From the NCBI GenBank assembly GCA_944472155.2, contig OX235271.1, positions 85,573,256-85,637,255 of the forward strand: a stretch of DNA of 64,000 bases. The letters run 5' to 3'. The notes below the pieces were generated by a model, which had not been told where the DNA came from, made no database searches, and was given only the letters and a program-made list of their open reading frames with translations. Positions within the stretch are counted from its first letter, which is position 1. Each line of letters opens with the position of its first letter. The translations under genes and the position numbers were made by a program. The DNA comes from Trichobilharzia szidati. Lineage: Eukaryota > Platyhelminthes > Trematoda > Strigeidida > Schistosomatidae. Positions 18,885 to 30,450 of the stretch are shown one piece after another.

Positions 18885-21800
18885 AGTATTCTAGCCGGTC
18901 CCAAGCCCGGATAAAGAGGGAGGGTTGGGACGTGGCGCTAGCAACTCCACCCCCAAAACTTAACCAAATTGATACAAAAACTTCAACGCACAAACATATT
19001 AAAAATTCTAAAAGTACAAACAATAACCTTATTTTTAGCTGGAATCGGGGAAGTGAAATGACGCAGGCTGGTGAAAGCCTTCGGGAAGCCAGTCAGCCGA
19101 TGTGCCTCCTTTCGATGAAAGCAAAAATAAGTATGGGGACGTGGAATATTCGTACAATGTACGAAACTGGAAAGGCTGCTCAGTTAGTCGCAGAAATGAG
19201 GAGATATAAAATAGAAGTGTTGGGAATCTGCGAGAGCAGATGGAACGGATGTGGAAGGAGCCAACTATCAACTGGAGAGACAATAATCTACTCCGATCAC
19301 CCAGAGGACGACCACAAGCACACCGAGGGAGTAGCCATCATGATATCACCAACAGCGGCTAAAGCTCTCATGTAGTGGGAACCAATCTCCTCCAGGATAA
19401 TGACAGCCAGGTCCAACTCAAAACGAAAAAAGGTATCAATCATTCAATGCTACGCGCCTACAAACGTCTCAGAACAAGAGAAGAAGGAGGATTTCTACAG
19501 ACAACTACAAACAGTAATGGACAACATCCCAAAGAGCGATATCAAAATCCTGATGGGTGACATGAATGCGAAACTGGGAGGAGACAATACAGGAAGAGAA
19601 CTCACCATGGGTCGTGAGGCTCTCGGTGAAATGAACGAAGATGGTGAACTCTTCTCAGACTTCTGCGCCTTCAATGATTTGGTGATTGGTGGCAGTGTGT
19701 TCAAACACAGGGAAATACACAAGGCAACATGGATTTCACCAGATGGACACACCAAAAACCAGATAGACTTCATTTCAATCTCAAGGAAGTGGAGACGGAG
19801 CCTACTGGACACAAGGTCGAGGAGAGGAGCAGGTGTGGGTTCATACCACTATCTAGTACAAGGGACTTTCAGGGTGAAGCTGAAAGCCTTGAGGATAGAT
19901 GGGGGTAGGCAACAATGCAAGTTCAACACACAAAAAAGAAGGACACAATTACACAGGATATTTTCACTGCAACTGTCAGAGCAAAGCAGGAAACACTACG
20001 TGGCACCACTGAGGAATCATCCGTGGAAGACCATTGGAACTCTCTGAAGGTGATTTTCAACGAAACGTGTTCAACGGTTTTAGGAAGAGAGAAGAAACAA
20101 GACAAGGAAGCTAATAGAGGAGAGGAGAATGGTGAAAGAGAAAATGATTCAATGCAAAGATGGACAAGAGAAAGAGACGCTAAACTCAACTTACACAGCA
20201 CTGGACAAAGAAGTGAAGAAGAGTGCCAGGAAGGACAAAAGACAATTCTACGATAGCCTGGCTACTGAAGCTGAGAATGCAGCAGGCAAAAGGGACCTGA
20301 GGACACTATATCAGATAACCAAGTCTCTATCCGGGAAGAGATCAACACAAGTGAAACCTATAAAAGACAGCCAAGGGAATCCAATTACCAAGGAAGAAAG
20401 ACAGATTAAACAATGGACGGACCACTTCAAAGGACTCTTGAATCGACCACCACCTACAACCCGTCCAGAAATACCAACAACAGCACGTACACAACTGCAA
20501 GTCGACACCAATCCTCCAACGAAAACTAAAGTCACGAATGCAATCAAGCTTCTGAAAGCTGGAAAAGTAGTTGGACCAGATGGAATACCCCCGGAAGCAC
20601 TGAAAGCGGACCCAGAAACGACAGCAGAAATGCTGACTCCGCTATTGCAAAAGGTCTGGAAAGAAGGAAAGGTGACTACTGACTGGAGGAAAGGGTACCT
20701 CGTGAAACTACCAAAGAAGGGCGACTTAGGACTCTGAAAGAACTGGCGAGGAATCATGCTCCTGTCGACGCCAAGTAAAATCCTGAGTCGCGTCTTCCAG
20801 GAGAGAACAAAGGACGCACTGGATACAGAACTCCGACCAGAACAAGCTGGATTCAGGAAGGGCAAATCATGTTCTGACCAAATTGCAACTCTACGCATTA
20901 TCATCGAACAAAGCATGGAATGGCAACCAAATCTCTACCTCAACTTCATAGACTTTGAGAAGGCCTTCGACAGCGCAGCGTTGACCGCGAAGTAATTTGG
21001 AAACTACTCGAGTACTACGGCGTACCCCAAATATTCATCAACCTTATTCAACAACTGTACGACAACGGCACATGTCAAGTGATCCACAACAGAAAACTCA
21101 GCGAGGCGTTTGGAGTAAACACAGGAGTCAGACAAGGGTGCTTATTATCACCAATGATATTCCTAATTGTGGTGGACTGGATTATGCGTCAGACAGGGAT
21201 ATCCTGAACCGACGTGAAGAATCTAGGAGACCTGGATTTCGCGCGTGGATGATTTATGTTTGATGTCACACAAAATCGAAGAATTACAAGCAAAAACCGA
21301 CAAACTGGTCGAAGAAGCAGCAAAGACAGGACTCCAGGTGAACATAGACAAGGCGGAGGTTATGAAAATAACCAACCAACAACAACAACAACAGCAGCAA
21401 CATCTAGCGCCAATCACCATCAACGGGAGGGATTTGAAAGAGGGTACTTCATTCACTTATCTAGGGAGCATTGTCTCAACCACAGGAGGAACGGACGAGG
21501 ATGTCAAATCGAGAGAGAATCGGTAAGGCGAGAAACACACTTATCAACCTGAAACCAATCTGGAAATCTTCGTCACTCAACCTGCATCAACAACAAAATT
21601 CGGATTTTCAATGCAAACGTCAAGTCAGTTTTGCTATACGGATCAGAAACTTGGCGGGTCACCAAGAATATTTCCAACAGCCTGTTGCAGACATTTATCA
21701 ACAACTGTCTTCGTTCTATACTGAAGATTAGATGGCCAAAAAGAATCACCAACAAGAAACTATGGGAACAACCGAAACAGGAACCAATCGCCCAACAAAT

Positions 21801-22075
21801 ATGCAGGAGACAGTGTAGATGGATTGGACACTCGCTGAGGAGGCTGTTGGGTGACATCGCGCGTCAGGCCATCACTCGAGTGGAACCTGAAAGGGAAGCG
21901 GCGAGTGGGACGTCCGAGGGTGACATGGAGGAGATCGTGTGATGAGAAACTGAAACAGTATGGATTAACATGGATGCAAGTGAAAAGCACAGCAGAAGAC
22001 AGAAGCAAGTGGAGACGTGCAGTTGAAGCCCTATGTTCCACTAGGAACCCAAGGGAACAATAATAATAAATAATA
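18885..22075 (+). pseudogene. RTE-1 retrotransposon, nearly full length but broken
   Basis: Order: 5' UTR-like segment; APE-type endonuclease (MGTWNIRTMYETG, ICESRWNG, KILMGDMNAKLGG, KNQIDFISIS); linker; RT (GPDGIPPEALK, FRKGKSCSDQIATLRIIIEQ, LNFIDFEKAFDS, GVRQGCLLSPMIF-type, catalytic region near 21240); post-RT domain (TSFTYLGSIVSTTGGTDED, WRWIGHSLRR-like); 3' end CACTAGGAACCCAAGGGAAC plus AAT tail. Lesions: in-frame TAG at 19373, frameshift near 19890, TGA at 20735, a 5-base insertion near 20978, a 4-base insertion beside the FADD codons at about 21243, further shifts near 21510, 21600 and 21870. Encoded activities would be endonuclease and reverse transcriptase for target-primed insertion. 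This copy cannot make them. Confidence 0.9.
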
Positions 22076-22079
22076 CAAA

Positions 22080-22262
22080 TCATTTATTCAGTAGTATATA
22101 CCATGATGTATTTATTCTTGCTTGCTTTCATGAGTGTTATTTATGGAATCAAGCAGATGACATACTGTGATCCGAATAATTTCAATTTCCAAGGGAAAAT
22201 GTAGTGAAATTTCACCTCAAAATGTGTAAATTTCAAAAATCATTTCTAAACTAACGCTTAAG
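22080..22262 (-). repeat. Repeat E fragment
   Basis: Matches the segment after the RTE-2 copy at 15.76 kb (TTATTCAGTAGT..., GGAATCAAGCAGATGAC, TTTCCAAGGGAAA). RTE copies are therefore next to repeat E at two loci. Confidence 0.45.
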
Positions 22263-22292
22263 GATAATGCGTGAAATATGATTCATTGAATG

Positions 22293-22597
22293 TACGTCAA
22301 CAGTTCGCAACAGGGATCTCTGGGAGCGAACCAACCCAGCAGGAACCGATTGTGCAACAAATAAGCAGGAAGAAATGGAGGTGGATTGGCCATACTCTTA
22401 GGAAACCATCAAGTGACATCACTCGACAGGCCATTGCTCGAGTGGAACCCGAAAGGGAAGCGGCGAGTTGGTCGTCATGTGAAGAGGAGATGAAAGCATG
22501 TGGGCAGACCTGGAGCCAGGTGAAAACGTTGGCAGAGAACCGAACGCAATGGAGACGTGCAGCTGAATAATAATAAATAATAATACGTCAACAGTTC
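22293..22597 (+). mobile_element. RTE-2 3' fragment (22307-22583) with target-site duplication
   Basis: A 277-bp 3' piece (KKWRWIGHTLRKPSSDITRQ) ending in an AATAAATAATAA tail. It is bounded by a perfect 14-bp repeat TACGTCAACAGTTC at 22293-22306 and 22584-22597. An internal deletion removes part of the VGRQCE region relative to the 46.4 kb copy. Confidence 0.9.
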
Positions 22598-22880
22598 AGT
22601 GGCAGAATACACTCCCATGTTTCAAGTGAGTTCTACACCTCACCTCATTAACTAGTCGATGTTAAAGCAGAGTAATGCGAAAGATTGAGTGTTATGTTAG
22701 CAACATCCTACTCCCTTCAGAAAGACAATATCACCGCTACTGAAATTTCAAAATTTGAAGTTCCACTCGCAACTCAAACAAATGAAAACAGAAACAAATT
22801 CATTGAACTCTTATCAACCAATATTAGATGTTCATGAATAATTCCCATTCGGACATTAGTAGACAAAAGACAAGTAGTTC
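22598..22880. other. Unassigned
   Basis: No supported feature. Confidence 0.35.
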
Positions 22881-22946
22881 AGCAAAGAGTCTCTTTTCGG
22901 CGAATTCATTTTCAAAGCTGTACAATCGCAAATATATATGGTTATT

Positions 22947-22963
22947 TTGTGTGTGTGTGTGTA
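22947..22963 (+). repeat. GT microsatellite
   Basis: A (GT)n run of about 8 units within the PLE 3' region. Confidence 0.6.
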
Positions 22964-22992
22964 TACATTAAGTTTGTCAAACAAAATACGGT

Positions 22993-23150
22993 TAGTAAGT
23001 TCAAATGAATTGGATGTTGATAAGAGGATAGCAACAAAAGTGATGAGTTGTCAAAACGATTGTTAAAGAGGAGTAAGTTTAGGTGAATTGGATGTTCATA
23101 TAAGAGGGTAGTAACAAAAGTGATGAGTTGTCATAAATGATTGTTAAATA
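22993..23150 (+). repeat. Two-unit tandem repeat in the PLE 3' region
   Basis: Two units of about 75-80 bp, each with AATTGGATGTT, then AGCAACAAAAGTGATGAGTT or AGTAACAAAAGTGATGAGTT. The PLE copy at 55.8 kb has one unit. Tandem units at PLE ends are common in the family. Confidence 0.6.
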
Positions 23151-23639
23151 AGAGTTACGTAATGGTAAGAATAGTTTGATGAATGAGTTGTACTCAAAGG
23201 TTGTGCATGGAAACAAAATAATATATAGAATTACACAAGGGTTTTAAGTTAGAAAAAATAAGCATACAAACAGAAGTAAGGTCAGGTCAAACAAACAAAG
23301 AAGAGTTGGGTCAAATCAACGGAGTTGTTACCATGCGAGTAGAAGTGGTTGGATAATTTTCTTTTGTATGCATAGTTCTGGTTCAACCAACTGGATGGCT
23401 AGGGCTTCTGCGATACAAAGAAGACGAAATCGTACTGTCTTTGGGAGGTTGTTCTTCACTTTGTAGATCACTTTAAAGGAGGCGTTCGTTGAGATGGAAT
23501 GACCAGTGTTGACTAGATGTTCGATTATTGCACTCCTTATATGGCCATTATTTCCTTTCTGTAGCCACGCTGGGTAGTGTTCTTTGACCCTTTTTGACAG
23601 ATGCGCGTTGAACGACCATGTACCTGGCTCCACAGCAAC

Positions 23640-24740
23640 AGTGATGATATTAACATAGAATGAATATTAGATGTGCATTTCAAAGATATACAGTAAAATG
23701 TCTTGAAGAATAATTGCCACATGACATCACATATAAGTACTATCCAAATGATCTTTTTGACTTAAATTTCACCATAAAATCAGTAATCTGTGTTACTGAA
23801 CTACACAGAAGGGAATGAATGAATGAATATTTATGCAAAATCAGCTTATTTTGTCGTTTCGCAGAAACACTAATCGACTGATAATATCAACAGGGCAAGT
23901 TACTATTGTGTTTACCAACCGAAATACAACCTCAAAGGACACTCCAGTTAGTTTACTGACAACTAAATGTACGATATTTCTTCCTTAATAAACAACGAGA
24001 TTTCATTTCTCACTGCATTAGATATATATATGATGGTACAACTTGAAAATGAACCACCGAAAAGTGTCAGTCTTCCCTGAATATTTTATGTTTATTTCCA
24101 GAAGAACTAAACTTATCGATTTGAAACTGTAGGTAGGTGCGACATATTGTAACTTCGTTTGTTTTTTGTTTAGTTCTAGTCCAAGTAGGTTTTCATTTTG
24201 CCTTTATTCCTCACTCATTACGTGTTAATATTAGTCAATCATTCCAGGGCTGTGCCGAAAAAAATCACCATCGATTCATCTTCAATGACATCGCACATAC
24301 GGCAGGAGTCATTTTGTTGAAACTGTTAATGTAAGTGTAGAACTTGGGTACTGTGGTAGAATGTAATTCTATATTAGATAAGTTTATTTTAATTATCACA
24401 CAGTGATGCAGTATTAACAACTGGATGACATTTCGAGCATAAATGATTGCTGCTCAAATTCATATCAATTTTAGTTATACGGTCTCACAATTTGTTTAAT
24501 ATATATTTTTCCCTCTATTCTGTCCCTCCAGCTTTCCTTTGTTGTTTGTTACCACTTTCCATATCTCCGGTATAGGCGTTGCGTCATTCCGATTGCACGT
24601 GTGAGGTGTTGAATTGATAAACAAAGCTTCAGTGATTAATCTCTCTGTCTCTCCATCTAACTATAGTTAGTTCTGGTCCAAGTGGGTTTTCATCTTATTG
24701 ATTTTACCTGAATCAGTGAATAGTATCTCAGTGAGGACAT
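23640..24740. other. Mostly unassigned, possible host intron
   Basis: No transposon homology seen apart from GAATGAATGAAT near 23815. The phrase TAGTTCTAGTCCAAGTAGGT (24171) recurs in altered form at 24664. One candidate exon lies inside (see 24248-24330). Confidence 0.35.
24248..24330 (+). CDS. Candidate host exon (83 nt)
   Basis: A pyrimidine-rich tract and ATTCCAG acceptor precede, and a strong donor AAT|GTAAGTG follows. The open frame reads GCAEKNHHRFIFNDIAHTAG and then a hydrophobic VILLKLL. No family recognised. The splice signals are good but a single 83-nt exon cannot be proven by eye. Confidence 0.3.
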
Positions 24741-24905
24741 CATTTCCTTCAGCAGTTCAGAAACGCCTTGCTGAACGAATACCAAGAAGCAGAAATCTAA
24801 GTTAGGCAGAACTTCTTGCTGATTACCTCCAACCATCTAACATCATTTCAATGTGAACCTTGATGTTGAGTCGCCCAGAATGATGGCAAAATTGGAAATT
24901 GGACA
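24741..24905 (+). repeat. SINE C fragment
   Basis: Contains GCCTTGCTGA..., the ribozyme region badly altered (GAACGAAUACCAAG), GCTGATTACCTCCAACCATC and the following tail. Not catalytic. Confidence 0.5.
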
Positions 24906-24974
24906 GTCAGCACAACATAAAGGACTAGATAATAAAATAATAATGTTTTGATTTATTCCAAAACAGTACTTATG

Positions 24975-25165
24975 AAACAGTGTCGGCGGCACAGCGGTTA
25001 CGACTCTCGCCGACCATGCACATGGTCTGGGGTTCAATCCCCTGATGACGTACACCTGATACCAATGGTCGGCCTGCAAAATTTGGACTACCGATATCAC
25101 ATGCTGAAAATTCCATACTTGTACCTAAAATACGGTGTGGAATGAAGCTGTAATCAAAAGAAAAT
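24975..25165 (+). repeat. SINE D-type head inserted in the SR1-like 3' UTR
   Basis: tRNA-like: GGCGGCACAGCGGTTACGAC (box A region), GGGGTTCAATCCCC (box B). Its downstream body differs from other SINE D copies. The host 3' UTR resumes at AATTCTCAGCATTCGG. Confidence 0.6.
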
Positions 25166-25726
25166 TCTCAGCATTCGGTACGATATCTCATCTAATTCAC
25201 CCAAATAAGAAAAAAACATTACGTGTTATAGGTAAACAAAATCGATAATAACAACATTTTTGGCATTAACAGTAACAATAAAGTAAAAAATTTACAAAAA
25301 GTAAAAAAAACAATAATAATGACGACTAAAATTACAAGGTAATTAAAGTAGTGTCACCATAAATTACAAATAGGAGAAGATAAAAGAGTCAATGATTTTT
25401 CTAATTACATAGAAGGTTATACGTTTCACGCTTAATACTTTCTCAATCGTGTAGAATATGGGCCAAATAAGGTATCATTGAGTTTTTGTTAGTAAATAAT
25501 CTTTTATAATGACTATTAGTCCGACCTGATGAGATGCAAGGCGGGGAGAGTTGTGAATAAAGAAGGTGTTGCGAGTTAAACAATATGACTTCTGCCCCTT
25601 TCTCGCATCAGTTCAGATGTCTATCGACTGCAGTGGTAACGAGCTGACTTGATGGCACACCACTTGCTCTACTGGCAACCTGTAATACTCTTTGAAATAT
25701 GACATAGTCCCTTATCACTCAGTAGC

Positions 25727-26042
25727 TGTTATAACTGCACTGAACTGAATGAGAACCGTAGTCACTTTGTTATGTCTGCGCCTGGCTAATATGCCTATTT
25801 GCCTGTGGTACCTTTTGATTCACTGAGCCACGCAAATATCAAAAGACAAAGGCTGGCCTCTGACTGTAAGATGTTGTATTGTACTGTATGCTGTAATAAC
25901 AACTATTAGGAAAACAACACATGGTATTTATACATTTTTACAACAATAAAGACGGCTAACGGCGTTTGAAATAATTGATCGTATAATCAGTTACAATATG
26001 CGCCAGAAATGATGATATACTACTTTATGCGGGGTCCTATCA
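25727..26042 (-). mobile_element. Solo LTR
   Basis: A 316-bp TG...CA unit (TGTTATAACTG ... GGTCCTATCA) flanked by a 5-bp duplication GTAGC at 25722-25726 and 26043-26047. It interrupts the SR1-like copy between two parts of one coding segment. On the minus strand a TATAAATACC box lies near 25935, suggesting that transcription ran on minus. No internal region remains, as after LTR-LTR recombination. Confidence 0.75.
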
Positions 26043-26944
26043 GTAGCCCAGGAAAGACTAAGTGGGAGCAATAAATAACAGTAGGTAAGATGAAAGAGTT
26101 AACAAACTGTAAAAGCAGGTTAGCAGGTTAGACGAAATATTCTCTTAGAAATCCAGAAAATATGGGATGACCAAGAAAGAACAGAGGAAAAAACTATTCC
26201 AATAGTTTTAAATGCTCCCCCTGGTTTCTGTTTCAGTGCCCTCTATGTTATAAGCATCTTGTGGAAGAACCAGTTTGCGTAAATCACGTTTATGCTTGAA
26301 TGTGAAATTAACTGTCTGACATTTGGAATGATTTAACTTAAGACCATTTAACTTAGACCAATGGCTGATGTTCCACAAAAAGCTATTCAGTTTGGAACAG
26401 TCAGACTGGAAAGTAGCTGACAACGTGACAGTCAGATCATCAGCATATATAACAAAGTCCGAAAGAGGTAAGTTGTATAAGAAGAAAGAAAAAAAGAGAA
26501 GGAGAGAAGGCACCATCTTGAGGGAACCCAGCTTCAGTAAGTAAGGCAGAGAAGAACTGCCTTTATATACAGTATAATACTGCATTCTGTTATAGAAATA
26601 AGAATACAACCAGTTATCAGCCCAAGACTTGGTTCTTATCAAGAAAAGTTTATTGAACAAAAGACATCTGGCTAGAAAGTCAAAAGCAGGTGTGTAGTCA
26701 AGAAAGGTATATTGGACACATTTGACCACTTTATCTAAACAGGAAATAATATTATCATGTAAGACAGCAGCGGCACCTGTGGTGTATGCTACTGACAAGC
26801 CTTACAAGTAGCATATGAATATGTATACTGTCTGTAAGAATATCGAATAGCGGAGAGATAGATTTATTAAACTATGCTTGTGGAACAACACGGAAAACTT
26901 GAAAAGAAGACAGAGAGGCACAATATGTGTAAATCGGTATTCTA

Positions 26945-27615
26945 ATATGTACTGTTTATTATTATTATTCTTTTGGGTTCCAAGTGGAGCAGAGGGCTTC
27001 AACAACACATCTTCACTTTGCTCTATTGTCTGCTATCCTCTTCATCTGGCTGACCCTACGACTGACCATAATCTCTCGTCTCCTCCTCGCTACAAGATCT
27101 CCTCCTCCAACGACCCACTCATCGCTTCCCATTCGGATTCCACTCGAGTGATGACCTACACTGAGCGCGATGTCACTCGGCAGCCTCCTCAATGTGTGCC
27201 TGATCCATTTCCACTTTCTCCTACATATTTGTTGAGCACTCGGCTTTGGTTGGTTTGTTGCTTGCCAGAGTTTCCTGTTGTTAATTCTTTCCGGTAAGCT
27301 ATTCGATCTTCAGTATGGAGCGAAGACAGCTGTTGATAAAAGTCTGTAACTCGCTGGAATTGCTTTTGGTGACACGCAGTGCAGGTTTCTAAGCCGTATA
27401 TAAGAAGTGACTGACTTGACATTGGTGCTGAAAATCCAAATCTTGTTCCTTATGCTGAGCGCAGGAGAGTTCCAAAATGGTTTCAGGTTGATGAAGGGGT
27501 TTCTTGCCTTTCCGATTCCGACTGGCTTTGATATCTCCATCCATTCCGCTTGTGGTTGATACATTTCGCCCATAACTGTACATCGAGTCACCAAACATTC
27601 TTGTCTTTTGCGGTT
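26945..27615 (-). pseudogene. RTE-3 3' fragment inside the SR1-like copy
   Basis: Minus-strand coding remnants GLETCTACHQKQFQRVTDFYQQ and KTFINLKPFWNSPALSIRNK-like regions, ending at GTTCCAAGTGGAGC with an AAT tail at the low-coordinate end. Frameshifts throughout. Confidence 0.75.
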
Positions 27616-27954
27616 ACACACCTAAATTACATCTAGCGTATTTATATGCAAATTGTTTAGGGTCATTAAAACTTTTCAAGGAAGGTTCAAAGTTGAATAA
27701 AAATAATTTTTTCGTTAATCTCAGAAAAGGAGAAATGATTGTAGTAGGTCTAAATTTAACATTCGTTACAGCAGGTGACTTAAGTATCAGGATAATATTA
27801 ATATGATGAGTAACATTTTCAAAGCCCGTTTCATTTATCAAAAGTTTAAACAGCTAGAGAGTATAATCAATCAATGTATCTAACTGTAATGAACAGGCGT
27901 ATGAACATTGAGTAATATTTCACTAAAACAAAGGCATACAGGGAGACAAAACAC

Positions 27955-28235
27955 AAACCAGTGGAATCCAGGATACTCATTTCGTCCTATTTTGGGACTT
28001 GTCATCCAGATGTACCTGTATTCTCCACTAAGTGCTGTTGTCCCCACCGAGGCTCGAACCCAGTGCCCATAGTTTCAAACGCCACTAGATTCCACTGCTA
28101 GTCACCATCCACCAAATGGCTTCACGTTTCATGACTAGACATCGTCGAAGCATCTGTACAAGGAGCCGACATGTCAACCTGAGGCTGAGCCCTTTAGTCC
28201 AACCAATCGACAGGAAAATCAAAAATGAATTAAAT
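27955..28235 (-). repeat. SINE A copy, diverged
   Basis: Minus strand: GGGTTCGAGCCTCGG head, GACAAGTCCCAAAATAGGAC ribozyme remnant with GAAAU, and the GTGGAATCCAGG/GATTCCACTG tail. The core is lost (AUGACAAG). Confidence 0.6.
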
Positions 28236-28269
28236 AAAGAATATTATCTGATTGGTTATCATTAGCTCT

Positions 28270-28680
28270 GGGAAATAGGACAAGTACTCCTCCCAAAATT
28301 TGGGATAATGCTTACACCGGGACTTGAATCTCGCACCTATTAATTTCAAACTCCAATCCTACTGTTCACTAGATTGTTGAGTCACGAAATATTATTCTGA
28401 ATTCACATTGGACCAAAATATTCAATCCTATTTGATATATCAGCTCCTGGTATGGATGCTTCCACGATACCTGCTTTTTATTCAGTTGGTGACGGTTGAT
28501 GATGATGATGAGCGTTTCATCCTATTCGGCGTTTGAAACAATCGATCCAAGGTTTCAGTCTTGTCAAGAACACTATCACCCACTGAGATGCAGAGACATC
28601 TAGCTGATAAGTTTCAAATAGAACGAATCGCACACCCTGGATTCCACTGGTACACATTGGCATGCATTCTGTCTCACAAA
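28270..28680 (+). repeat. SINE A-related segments
   Basis: Fragments of head and tail, including CUGAUAAG ... AGAACGAAUCGC and CTGGATTCCACTGG at 28598-28650. Worn, with a GAT trinucleotide run at 28498-28512. Confidence 0.5.
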
Positions 28681-28689
28681 TACACACAC

Positions 28690-28985
28690 CAATGTACAAT
28701 CGCACAAACATGAAGTGAAGTGCATTCGCATGCGTTACTTTTGAGTGTGTGAAAACTAGAATTATATATAATCACTTATCATATCTATCCATCTATTGGT
28801 TTATTAAACTACTATATTCATAATCATGGTAGAATGACTGCAAATCGAAATGTCACGTATTTTGAACAAATTTTTCGAAAACTTACCTTTTATATAAGAG
28901 TCGATGAACATAGATGGAAAAAGCCTAATGTATTCTTTATTTCTAAATAGGCTACATGTCTCAGGTGGATACAACTTATTGCTCA
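28690..28985. other. Unassigned
   Basis: No supported feature. Confidence 0.35.
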
Positions 28986-29235
28986 GCAGCTATATAGATG
29001 AAAATGGAGATGAATCGGAGATACATTGAGGAAACCGTCAAACGACATCTCATGCCAGGTCATCACTCGAGTGGAACCTGAATAGGAAACGAAGAGTCAG
29101 GCGTTCAAGGGTAATACGGAGGAGATCACAGACTACAGGTAATCGCGAGGCCAGCCAAAGAGGACCACGGAAAATAGAAAAAAGTGGAGATATTCTGTTG
29201 AAGCCCTACGTTCGACTCGGAAAGTAGGGAGGTAT
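28986..29235 (+). pseudogene. RTE-3 3' fragment
   Basis: Nucleotide match to the RTE-3 3' region (GGAAACCGTCAAACGACATC, GTGGAACCTGAATAGGAAACG, TTGAAGCCCTACGTTCGAC). No usable frame. Confidence 0.65.
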
Positions 29236-29299
29236 ATTGGGAAAATATGCTGTACGGAAGGAATTAGACTGAGATAACTTGTAGTTTTATATTTTGGAG

Positions 29300-29800
29300 C
29301 TGTAAATCTCCTCACAAAAAATATCAGTTAGAGGATCATTTAGAGACCAGGGAACAATAGACAACTGTTTCGTCCTAGTTAAAGACTCTTTTGAAGTGAA
29401 CATCCACAACGCCAGCTGAAAAACAGGACCTTCACGTTATGAACACAGCCTGTTAACCATTCAGCTACGACGTTGGAATTCAACGACTTGTGAATTCTAA
29501 CTTCTGTCAATTAGCCATGTGATGTTACTGCCAACCAATGCCATCAATGAGCATCCACTTCATAGCCGATACAATCTGCTGCTGCTGCTTCTCATTGCAG
29601 CTGCAGAAAGTCCTTTCTGTAGGTACTTAGAAGCTGGAAATTAATGGTCAGATTTTGGGTTAGCAGTGTCACAATATCGCGAATTGAGGAAAGCTTGAAT
29701 CAATGAGCCAACACATTCCAGCCTGAAAGGTGGATGATCGTCTAATAACCTTAAAGATCTCGGTTTTGTTCTCCAGCTGATATCAGTTCATGACAAAATC
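29300..29800 (-). repeat. SINE B copy, diverged
   Basis: Minus-strand ribozyme remnant (AAGAGUCUUUAACUAGGACG then GAAACAG) and tail, followed by head-region sequence. Core lost. Confidence 0.5.
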
Positions 29801-30049
29801 TGCATCGAAAACTACTGATCAGTTTCGTATTCATTGATTAGGTCGAAGTGTAGTCGAGATACTTCAGTGACCACCGGTGAACGGTCGATGGTAATATAAA
29901 GGGAATCTAGAGGAAACTATTTAACTGTTTTATTATCACAAATCTAGATAATTTAAGCCTAATGAAAATTTCAAGATGAATTTACATAAGTAATGGTAAT
30001 TTTGTGCTAATTAATTCATCAATAATAAGAAATAATTCTTCTTTCGCAA

Positions 30050-30445
30050 CTGTTTGGCTGAAGAGTCTCAAATGGGATGAAATGTGCCTCCTAACTTCTA
30101 CTGCTAGTCTCCATCAATCAGAATACTTTCATGTTAATCTTCAGATATCGTTTAAGTGTCCCTTCTAGGAAACGACATATCAACAGAAGAGAGCGAGAAT
30201 TTCGACTCCATGTAATCTATTAACAGTAAATACACAAATTAACTTAAACGCCAATAATAACCAATACGCACTGCACCAGAGGTGGTTCTCATGGATCAAT
30301 GGCCCAATGGATAAGGTTTTAGTGTTTTGAAACGATGGGTAGTAGGTTTATGTGTCAGAGGGAATTCCATCAATCACTAGGATACAAGAACATCTCAGCA
30401 AAGATATCTTTTCAGTGATTTCATCCCGAAAAGCAGCTGTGCAAC
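30050..30445 (+). repeat. SINE A/B-like remnants
   Basis: A ribozyme-like string with intact CUGAAGA core at about 30059 and GAUGAAAU, and a separate SINE A-type head near 30296-30345 (AATGGCCCAATGGATAAGG). Confidence 0.4.
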
Positions 30446-30450
30446 CACGA

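Larger units (their letters stand above)
22881..23635 (-). pseudogene. Penelope-like element 3' part with GIY-YIG C-terminus
   Basis: A frame at 23328-23633 encodes AHLSKRVKEHYPAWLQKGNN, RSAIIEHLVNTGHSI, and RFRLLCIAEALAIQ, the C-terminal half of a PLE endonuclease. It is closely related to the better copy at 56.0-56.5 kb. The 3' region (22880-22980) shares CTGTACAATCGCAAATATAT with 55.6 kb. Confidence 0.75.
24925..27850 (-). pseudogene. SR1-like (CR1 clade) copy with three later insertions
   Basis: 3' UTR motif TTTATTCCAAAACAGTACTT near 24953, then C-terminal and RT regions. Frame 26208-26798 gives DFVIYADDLTVTLSATFQSD with an intact YADD, and GLKLNHSKCQTVNFTFKHKR. Frame 27614-27841 gives NVKFRPTTIISPFLRLTKK. 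It is interrupted by a tRNA-headed SINE (24975-25165), a solo LTR (25727-26042) and an RTE-3 fragment (26945-27615), so the element is older than all three. Confidence 0.8.

Noticed and set aside
20311..20916. 201-codon minus frame
   Set aside because: Antisense shadow of the RTE-1 RT coding region; no protein character of its own.
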